Source of the DNA: Terriglobia bacterium
GTDB taxonomy: Bacteria > Acidobacteriota > Vicinamibacteria > Vicinamibacterales > CAVVIG01
Direction of reading: 5' to 3'
NCBI GenBank assembly: GCA_020073005.1
Contig: JAIQFX010000038.1
Coordinates: 1 to 64,000, forward strand
DNA: 64,000 bases
Part shown: piece by piece, positions 58,416-64,000 of the stretch
Position numbering within the stretch: the first letter of the stretch is position 1
Layout of the letters: each line of letters starts with the position of its first letter
Position numbers and translations under genes: made by a program
The notes under the pieces: generated by a model
Told to the model about the DNA's origin: nothing
The model's input: only the letters and a program-made list of their open reading frames with translations
Databases searched by the model: none

Positions 58416-60932
58416 TTACTCGTACCTCAGCGCGATCATCGGCTCGACCTGCGACGCGCGCAGCGCGGGAATGAAGCCGGCGCCGAGCGCGACGAGCGTC
58501 AACGCGACCGCCGACGCCGCGAGCACGATCGGATCCCAGCCCTTGAGCTGATACAGCAGCGACTCGGCGAGCTTGCCGAGCCCGATCGCCGCCGCCAATC
58601 CGATCGCGCCGCCGATGAGGGTCATCACGCCGACCTGGCGCATCACCATCGCGCGCACGCGCTCGGGCGCCGCGCCGAGCGCCATCCGCAATCCGATCTC
58701 GCGCGTCCGCTGCGCGACGGTGTACGCGAGCACGCCGTACAAGCCGATCGCGGCCAGCAGCGTCGCCAGCGCGGCGAACGCCGCCGACAGCACGCTGATG
58801 AACCTGTCGAGGAACACGTTCTCGCGGACCTGCTGCGGCAGCGTGCGCAGGTCCTCGACGGGAAGACTCGGATCGAGCGTCCGCACGACCTTCGGGATGT
58901 TGGCCAGCATCGCCGCGGGATCGATCGCGGACCGCACGTAGAACGTCAGCGATCCGATGTCCGGATCCTGCCGGTACGCGCGGAAGTACAGCGGCGGGAC
59001 CTCTCTCTTCACCTCGCTGTATTTCGCGTTCTTGACCAGGCCCACGATTTCGAAAGGCAGCGGCCCGTTGCCGGATTTGTCGCTCATGTGCCTGCCGACG
59101 GCGCCGCTGCCGAGATTGAATTTCTTCGCGAACGCCTCGTTGACGATGACGACCTTCGACGACGCGGCGGCGTCGGCGCGCGTGAACTCGCGTCCGGCCA
59201 GGATCGGAATGCCGAGCGTGTGGAAGTAGGCGGGCGCCACCGAGTTCACACTCGAGTTCACGTCGGTGTCCGGCCCCGCCTTGAAGCCCTCCACCGCGAC
59301 CGAGTTGCCCCAGTTGTCGCCGGCGAGCAGCGTAATGTTGCCAGCGGTCACGGCTTCCGCGCCCGGAATCGCCGCGAGCGCGTCCTCGATCCGCTCGAAG
59401 AGCGCCAGAGATCGCTCCGGCGTGTAGCCGTTGTGCGCGGGCGACACGCTGAACATGATGACGTTCTCGGCGTTGAGGCCCAGGTCCACGCGGCTCACGT
59501 TCATCAGGCTCCGCGTGAACAGTCCGGCGACGACGAGCAGCGCCATCGACAGCGCGATCTGCGCCGTCGCGAGCGACGTGCGGAAGCGCGAGGCCGCGCG
59601 CGCGCCCGACGGCTGGCCCGCTTGTCCCTTCAGCGAGGCGATGAGATCGGGCCGCGTGCTGTGCAGCGCGGGGAAGAGGCCGAAGATGATGCCGGTGCCG
59701 ATTGCGAGCGCGGCGGCGAACGCCATCGCCTGCGGGTGCAGCGTCGCGTCGATCGTGGCGGCCGCCTCCGTCGAGACGAGCGAGACCATCAGGTCCAGCG
59801 TCCAGCGCGCGACGACGAGGCCCGACGCGCCGCCGAGCACGGCGAGGACCAGCGACTCGGTGAGCAGCTGGCCGACCAGCTGCCAGCGCGCCGCGCCGAT
59901 CGACAGCCGCACCGCCATCTCGCCGGCCCGCGCCGCCGATCGCGCGAGCAGCAGGTTGGCGATGTTCGCGCACGCGATCAGCAGCACGAAGCCGGTCACG
60001 CCGAAGAGCAGCGTCAGCGGGCCGCGCGCCTCGCCGATCACGCTGCTCTGGCCCTGCGATCCCGGCGTCAGCAGAAACGGCTTGGCCAGGAACCGCTTCA
60101 TCGTCTGCTCGCTCATGCCTTTCTGCAGCGGCGCCTCGACGTCGGCGATGATCTGGCGGTACGGCACGCCCATCGCCGTCTGCGCTTGTTCGAGCGAGAC
60201 GCCCGGCTTTAGACGCGCGAACAGGTATGCCCAGTAGCTCCGCCGATCGTCGAATCCCTTCCAGCCCGCGAACATGACGCCGCGCAGCGTGATCGGCACG
60301 TAGAGCTGCGGCTTGGCGCCGAGCGTCGTCCCCTCGAAGCCGCGCGGCGCGACGCCGACGACGGTCAGCGTCTGGCCGTTGACGATCAATTGCTGGTTGA
60401 TGACGTTGGGATCCTGGCCGAAGCGCGACTGCCAGAACGCGTGGCTCAGCACCGCGATGCGCGGCTCGCCGATCGTCCGGTCGTCGTCGGGCGTGAACAG
60501 CCGGCCGAGCGCGGGCGCGAGCCCCAGAACCGGGAAGTAACTGCCGGACACCAGCACGCCCTGGCCGTTCGACGTCTGGTTGCGCGCCGCGATGTTCGCG
60601 CCGAAGAGCACATGCGCTGCGATGCCCGTGAAGCTGACCGCGCTGTTCGGCGTCTTCTCGAGGTCCTGGTACATCGGATAACTGAAGACGTCGTCGCAAT
60701 TGCCTCGCGTGCTCGCCAGGCCGCACGAGTTGGAGCCGGGCTTCGGCCCAGGCACCACGACGTTCACGAGCCGGCCGGGGTCCGGAACCGGAAGCGGCCG
60801 CAGGAGCATCTGATTGAAGAGCGAAAAGATGGCCGCGTTCGCGCCGATGCCCAGCGCCAGCGAGACGATGGCGACAATCGTGACGAACGGGGTCTTGAAG
60901 AGGGTACGGAAGGCGAACTTGAGGTTGCGCAT
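58416..60932 (-). CDS. ADOP/MacB-like ABC transporter permease
   Basis: The 838-residue protein has the full ADOP layout: N-terminal TM (FVTIVAIVSLALGIGANAAIFSL), a periplasmic MacB-core domain (40-310), three TM helices as an FtsX domain (about 325-430, ANIANLLLARSAARAGEMAVRLSIGA), a second periplasmic domain (480-680) and a last FtsX domain (about 720-838, TVAQRTREIGLRMALGAAP). Such two-repeat permeases are abundant in Acidobacteriota and work with a MacB-type ATPase, which is not adjacent. The substrate is unknown. Confidence 0.95.
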   Translation of the reverse strand: MRNLKFAFRTLFKTPFVTIVAIVSLALGIGANAAIFSLFNQMLLRPLPVPDPGRLVNVVVPGPKPGSNSCGLASTRGNCDDVFSYPMYQDLEKTPNSAVSFTGIAAHVLFGANIAARNQTSNGQGVLVSGSYFPVLGLAPALGRLFTPDDDRTIGEPRIAVLSHAFWQSRFGQDPNVINQQLIVNGQTLTVVGVAPRGFEGTTLGAKPQLYVPITLRGVMFAGWKGFDDRRSYWAYLFARLKPGVSLEQAQTAMGVPYRQIIADVEAPLQKGMSEQTMKRFLAKPFLLTPGSQGQSSVIGEARGPLTLLFGVTGFVLLIACANIANLLLARSAARAGEMAVRLSIGAARWQLVGQLLTESLVLAVLGGASGLVVARWTLDLMVSLVSTEAAATIDATLHPQAMAFAAALAIGTGIIFGLFPALHSTRPDLIASLKGQAGQPSGARAASRFRTSLATAQIALSMALLVVAGLFTRSLMNVSRVDLGLNAENVIMFSVSPAHNGYTPERSLALFERIEDALAAIPGAEAVTAGNITLLAGDNWGNSVAVEGFKAGPDTDVNSSVNSVAPAYFHTLGIPILAGREFTRADAAASSKVVIVNEAFAKKFNLGSGAVGRHMSDKSGNGPLPFEIVGLVKNAKYSEVKREVPPLYFRAYRQDPDIGSLTFYVRSAIDPAAMLANIPKVVRTLDPSLPVEDLRTLPQQVRENVFLDRFISVLSAAFAALATLLAAIGLYGVLAYTVAQRTREIGLRMALGAAPERVRAMVMRQVGVMTLIGGAIGLAAAIGLGKLAESLLYQLKGWDPIVLAASAVALTLVALGAGFIPALRASQVEPMIALRYE

Positions 60933-60988
60933 GGTTGCCTCAATAGACGGCGGACGGGATGTTATGGTTTACCCCGAAAGGAGCGCGG

Positions 60989-61462
60989 ATGGCCAGCGTC
61001 GCGGCGGTGTTGTCGAATCACATCAAGCGCACGGTGACGGGGCCCATGTGGCATGGCGCCGCGCTTGACGCGCTGTTGAGCGATGTCACGCACGAGCAGG
61101 CCGCGGCGCGGCCGATCGCCGGCGCGCACACGATCTGGGAACTCGTCCTCCACGTGACGGCGTGGGCCGAGATCGCGCGCGCGCGGCTCCGCGGCGAGCG
61201 CACGGCCGACGCGACCGGCGCCGAGGACTGGCCGCCGGTTGGCGCGACGGGCGCGGCCGAGTGGAACGCGGCGCTCGAGCGGCTGCGTGCCGGCCATCGC
61301 GCGCTGGCGACCGAGGTACGGCGGCTGGACGACGCGGCGTTCGACGCGAAGGTGCCGGGCCTCGATTACACTGTGTCGAACCTGCTGCACGGCGTCATCG
61401 AGCACGGCACGTATCACGGCGGACAGATCGCGCTGCTCAAGCGCGCGCAGGCGGCATCGTGA
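60989..61462 (+). CDS. DinB-family protein
   Basis: ATG 60989 follows AAAGGAG. The 157-residue protein has the DinB bundle with GAHTIWELVLHVTAWAE and VIEHGTYHGGQIAL carrying the His ligands. It is divergent from the ADOP permease. The function is unknown; likely a thiol- or metal-dependent enzyme. Confidence 0.9.
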   Translation: MASVAAVLSNHIKRTVTGPMWHGAALDALLSDVTHEQAAARPIAGAHTIWELVLHVTAWAEIARARLRGERTADATGAEDWPPVGATGAAEWNAALERLRAGHRALATEVRRLDDAAFDAKVPGLDYTVSNLLHGVIEHGTYHGGQIALLKRAQAAS

Positions 61463-61477
61463 TCGGATTCGCATCTT

Positions 61478-61858
61478 ATGCCCATCGACTACCGGATTGA
61501 TTCGACCCTCGGCATCGTCTTCACCACCGCGACGGGGACGCTGACCAACCAGGAGCTGATCGCGCACAAGCGACGGCTCCAGGAGGATCCCGCGTTCCGG
61601 GCCGGCATGGGGCAGTTGTCCGACGTGCGCGGCGTCGATCGCCTCGACGTGACCACGGACGGCGTCGTGCAGTTCGCGCAGCACGACGCGACGCACGCGG
61701 GCACGCTCGAGCGCTCCAAACTGGCGATCGTCGCGACGGAGGACGTGATCTTCGGCATGGCGCGGATGTACCAGACGCGCACGTCCAGTCACCGTCCGAA
61801 TGTCGGCGTCTTCCGCAGCCTCGATGAGGCGACGGCCTGGCTGGAGCGCGAATCGTGA
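61478..61858 (+). CDS. STAS/SpoIIAA-like protein
   Basis: The 126-residue protein has an STAS-like alpha/beta pattern: IDSTLGIVFTTATGTLTNQEL, LSDVRGVD and IFGMARMYQ, similar to the SpoIIAA-like (Crp/UPF-type) family. It lies 15 bases after the DinB gene and overlaps the GNAT gene (GTGA), so DinB, STAS and GNAT may form one transcript. Confidence 0.75.
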   Translation: MPIDYRIDSTLGIVFTTATGTLTNQELIAHKRRLQEDPAFRAGMGQLSDVRGVDRLDVTTDGVVQFAQHDATHAGTLERSKLAIVATEDVIFGMARMYQTRTSSHRPNVGVFRSLDEATAWLERES

Positions 61859-62343
61859 GTCAGCCGGCGATTCGCATCGAGCGGGCGACCGAGCGCGACG
61901 TGCCGCTGATCTTCAGTCTGATCAAAGGTCTCGCGGAGTACGAGAAGCTCGCGCACGAAGTGACGGCGACGGAAGCGAAGCTGCGCGCGACGCTGTTCGG
62001 TCCGCGTCCCGCGGCCGAAGTCGTCATCGCGTACGCGGACGGCACGCCGGCGGGCTTCGCGCTGTTCTTCCACAACTACTCGACGTTCCTCGCGCAGCCG
62101 GGCATCTACCTCGAGGATCTCTACGTCCTGCCGGAGTGGCGCGGCCGCGGGCTGGGGCGGCGCCTGCTGTCGCACCTGGCGAAGCTCGCGGTCGAGCGGA
62201 ACTGCGGCCGGCTCGAATGGTCGGTCCTCGACTGGAACGCGCCCGCGATCGGCTTCTATCGCAGCCTCGGCGCGCGGCTGATGGACGAGTGGTCGATCTT
62301 CCGCGTCACCGGTGATTCATTGCGCGCGCTCGCAGCTCAGTAG
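61855..62343 (+). CDS. GNAT acetyltransferase (spermidine/diamine-type)
   Basis: GTG start, 162 residues. IRIERATERDVPLIFSLIKGLAEYEKL is a typical start of the spermidine/diamine N1-acetyltransferase-like group. LEDLYVLPEWRGRGLGRRLL is motif A, and CGRLEWSVLDWNAPAIGFYRSLGA follows. It probably acetylates a polyamine or amino acid. The TAG stop is in a GTAGCG head of a degraded REP copy. Confidence 0.92.
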   Translation: MSQPAIRIERATERDVPLIFSLIKGLAEYEKLAHEVTATEAKLRATLFGPRPAAEVVIAYADGTPAGFALFFHNYSTFLAQPGIYLEDLYVLPEWRGRGLGRRLLSHLAKLAVERNCGRLEWSVLDWNAPAIGFYRSLGARLMDEWSIFRVTGDSLRALAAQ

Positions 62344-62438
62344 CGCCGAGCCTCGTAGCGAACGATATGGACCCGTAGCGCGACCCTTTCAGGGTCGCGA
62401 ATGATCAGGGACTGTAGCGCGACCCTTTCAGGGTCGCG
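62340..62438 (+). repeat. Three REP elements left of the RAYT gene
   Basis: A degraded GTAGCGCCGAGCC copy begins at 62340. Intact copies with GTAG heads at 62375 and 62414 then have CGCGACCC and GGGTCGCG stems around TTTCA. All point in the same direction (+). Confidence 0.85.
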
Positions 62439-62439
62439 A

Positions 62440-62937
62440 TCATCGGTCAGGCCTGAATTGAACGGCCTCCGCCAGTTCGTTCAGCGTGTAACGGTTCGAG
62501 CCCGTGAATGGATACTGCTCGATAGACTTGCAGAGGCCGGCGCGAATCGGGTTGTTCACGATGTACGCGGCAACCGCGAGTCGCGGTTCCTCAGTGCGCA
62601 GCACCCGCTCGAAGTACCCCTCCTGCCACAGGATCAGGCCCGTGGCGCGTCGATGCTCGAATGACGTGCGCTGCTTGAACATCGCGACGAACCTTCGGAA
62701 ATCCGAGTTATCTGCGAGTCCCTCGACGAGCGCGTGGAAGTGATCCGGCATCAGACAGTACGCATCAACTGCAAACCGGTACGCGCTCGCAGTACGCAGG
62801 AATTGCTCACACACCGCGCTCGCGCAACCGGGTTCGACGAACGGTCTGCTACGGTTGACCGCGCAGATTGTCAAGAAATACGCAGAGGCGCCGACATAGC
62901 TGATGCCTTTGATGCGGGGCGGCCGCTTTGTGCCCAT
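62440..62937 (-). CDS. REP-associated tyrosine transposase (RAYT, Y1-Tnp)
   Basis: The ATG at 62937 gives about 165 residues; alternative ATGs lie at 62946 and 62970. RPPRIKGISYVGASAYFLTI is a typical RAYT start. The HUH motif is MPDHFHALVEG, and the catalytic Tyr is in VAAYIVNNPIRAGL. WQEGYFERVLR lies between. RAYTs cut and join single-stranded REP hairpins recognised by their GTAG foot. Here REP copies flank the gene in opposite orientations, two intact on each side, an arrangement known as a REPtron. Confidence 0.92.
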   Translation of the reverse strand: MGTKRPPRIKGISYVGASAYFLTICAVNRSRPFVEPGCASAVCEQFLRTASAYRFAVDAYCLMPDHFHALVEGLADNSDFRRFVAMFKQRTSFEHRRATGLILWQEGYFERVLRTEEPRLAVAAYIVNNPIRAGLCKSIEQYPFTGSNRYTLNELAEAVQFRPDR

Positions 62938-62970
62938 GCCACCCATCGTGCAAGCCTCGCGCCGGAACAT

Positions 62971-63028
62971 CGCGACCCTGAAAGGGTCGCGCTACGGACG
63001 ACACGCCGCCCTGAAAGGGCCGCGCTGC
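62971..63028 (-). repeat. Two REP elements right of the RAYT gene
   Basis: CGCGACCC, loop TGAAA, GGGTCGCG then GCTAC (62971-62995; minus-strand head GTAG). A second copy with CCGCCC/GGGCCG follows at 63004-63028. Both point in the minus direction. Confidence 0.85.
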
Positions 63029-63043
63029 GAGTCCAAGCGGCGC

Positions 63044-63049
63044 TACAAT
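63044..63049 (+). promoter_or_regulatory. TACAAT box, probable leaderless promoter
   Basis: TACAATCGGCGCT then ATG 63057: seven bases, no SD. Confidence 0.55.
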
Positions 63050-63056
63050 CGGCGCT

Positions 63057-63965
63057 ATGGCTGAAGCACGCTATCCGATTCCGGTCGACGATCAGGACGA
63101 TGAGCCCGGCGCAGGGCGGATGGGGTTTCTGGATCACCTCGACGAGTTGCGGAAGCGAATCATCCGGTCATGTCTGGCGATCGCCGGCGGCATGCTGGTG
63201 TCGTTCGCCTTCTACGATCGTCTGGGCGACTTCGTCCTCGGGCCGACGCTGAAGGTGCTGCCCGGCGGCCTCATCATCACGAAACCCGGCGAAGGCTTTG
63301 CCTTCTATCTGGACGTCTGCCTGATCGGCGGCATCGTGCTGGCCGCGCCGTTCGTCATGTACCAGGTCTGGCGCTTCATCGCGCCCGGCTTGTACGCGAA
63401 GGAAAAGCGCTTCGCGATCCCGTTCGTTCTCCTGACGACGCTCGGCGCGATCGCCGGCGCGGCGTTCACGCACTACGTGATGTTCCCGGCGACGTTCGCA
63501 TTCTTTGCCACCTTCCACTCGAAGGCGATGAAGTTCACGCCGCGCGTGGAAGACACGTTCGACCTGTACATGATGATGCTGCTCGGGATGGTCGTCGTCT
63601 TTCAGATTCCGACGGTGGTCTTCTTTCTTGCGAAGATGCGCCTGGTGACGGCGCGCTTTCTGTGGCGCAACTTCCAGTACGCCATCCTGATCATCTTCAT
63701 CGTCGCCGCCGTGCTGACGCCGTCGGCGGACCCGTGGAACCAGACGATCTTCGCGGCGCCGATGCTCGCCCTCTACGTCCTCAGCATCGGCATCGCGTGG
63801 CTGGTGGCGCCGCGGCGCGGGAAAGACGCGTCGATCGACCCGAAGCTGAAGCTCGTGATAGGCGGCGCGATGGTCCACGCGGGCCTGACGGGCCCGCGAG
63901 TCAGGAATGACCAGGCCAGGAAACCGCGCAAACCGCACCGTTTTGGCGGCAATTCGGGACATTAA
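63057..63965 (+). CDS. tatC: TatC, Sec-independent (twin-arginine) translocase subunit
   Basis: The 302-residue protein has six TM helices and TatC core sequence: GFLDHLDELRKRIIRS, then YQVWRFIAPGLYAKEKRFA, the conserved DTFDLYMMMLLGMVVVFQIP and LTPSADPWNQ, a typical set for the receptor that binds Tat signal peptides. It serves the Tat substrates suggested here (sulfatase, M28-like protein). No tatA/B gene is seen in this window. The C-terminal tail after about residue 260 is longer than usual and charged. Confidence 0.95.
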   Translation: MAEARYPIPVDDQDDEPGAGRMGFLDHLDELRKRIIRSCLAIAGGMLVSFAFYDRLGDFVLGPTLKVLPGGLIITKPGEGFAFYLDVCLIGGIVLAAPFVMYQVWRFIAPGLYAKEKRFAIPFVLLTTLGAIAGAAFTHYVMFPATFAFFATFHSKAMKFTPRVEDTFDLYMMMLLGMVVVFQIPTVVFFLAKMRLVTARFLWRNFQYAILIIFIVAAVLTPSADPWNQTIFAAPMLALYVLSIGIAWLVAPRRGKDASIDPKLKLVIGGAMVHAGLTGPRVRNDQARKPRKPHRFGGNSGH

Positions 63966-63992
63966 TGTACGGGGCGCGCGCGGGGAATCGCG

Positions 63993-63998
63993 CTAAAA
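63993..63998 (+). promoter_or_regulatory. TAAAAT box at the window edge
   Basis: TAAAAT lies directly before the last two bases. A gene starting just past the edge would fit the leaderless pattern, but this cannot be tested here. Confidence 0.3.
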
Positions 63999-64000
63999 TG

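Overview
The window is GC-rich bacterial chromosome with densely packed, mostly short operons. The gene content points to the Acidobacteriota, most likely a Vicinamibacteria-type soil lineage. The signs are an ADOP/MacB-like permease, a VWFA-related protein of the Acidobacterial type, two giant VPS10/BNR-repeat secreted proteins, several DinB-fold proteins, an ECF sigma factor paired with a YCII/DGPF protein, and many small secreted enzymes with Sec or Tat signal peptides. This placement is inference from family content. No rRNA, tRNA or CRISPR array was seen.

Layout. 1-2.3 kb is a gene graveyard: the tail of an unknown gene, a good intrinsic terminator, remnants of a PIN-like and an MNT nucleotidyltransferase gene, two hypothetical genes and a broken fragment of rpoC. 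2.3-4.9 kb is a three-gene membrane operon (multi-TM protein, DUF4330, small membrane protein). 4.9-10.9 kb holds secreted enzymes (DUF1028, YbhB-like, degenerate M28, serine hydrolase) and a tryptophanase. 10.9-18.3 kb holds AHSA1-type proteins (one truncated), a Tat-exported sulfatase, an alpha/beta hydrolase, a TMEM175-like channel and a 1099-aa VPS10-like protein. 18.3-25.6 kb has a 2-TM protein with a broken partner, a GNAT-GrpB-methyltransferase triple fusion, GNAT, B-box, DinB and metallophosphoesterase genes. 25.6-33.9 kb is rich in exported hydrolases: an MTA/SAH-type nucleosidase, S1/P1 nuclease, a metallo-beta-lactamase-fold protein, penicillin acylase and an NHL-repeat protein. 34-41.6 kb contains a phosphoesterase, the YCII/ECF sigma pair, an internally deleted trmO-like pseudogene, a hydrolase, DUF1697, DUF2079 and DUF486. 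41.6-54 kb has the second VPS10-like protein, VWFA, cupins, a D-2-hydroxyacid dehydrogenase, NIPSNAP, M20, a secreted HpaI-like aldolase and an arylamine N-acetyltransferase. 54-64 kb has a methyltransferase/APC permease pair, YaeQ, an alpha/beta hydrolase, the ADOP permease, DinB, STAS-like and GNAT genes, a REP-associated transposase (RAYT) bracketed by REP hairpins, and tatC.

Three window-wide patterns stand out. (1) A REP family with a GTAG head and a TGAA/TTCA loop is scattered through the window, and a RAYT gene sits between inverted copies of it. Several protein genes use a stop codon that lies inside a REP element. (2) About eleven genes have a TANAAT box ending 6-9 nt before the start codon, with no Shine-Dalgarno, which suggests leaderless transcripts. 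Other genes have normal SD sequences. (3) Many intergenic gaps carry short degenerate tandem repeats with a different unit at each place. At least seven genes are decayed, so the region is undergoing active gene loss and rearrangement.

I do not see a clear new defence or metabolic gene cluster. The strongest leads are the REP/RAYT stop-codon pattern, the TANAAT leaderless-promoter pattern and the triple fusion protein.
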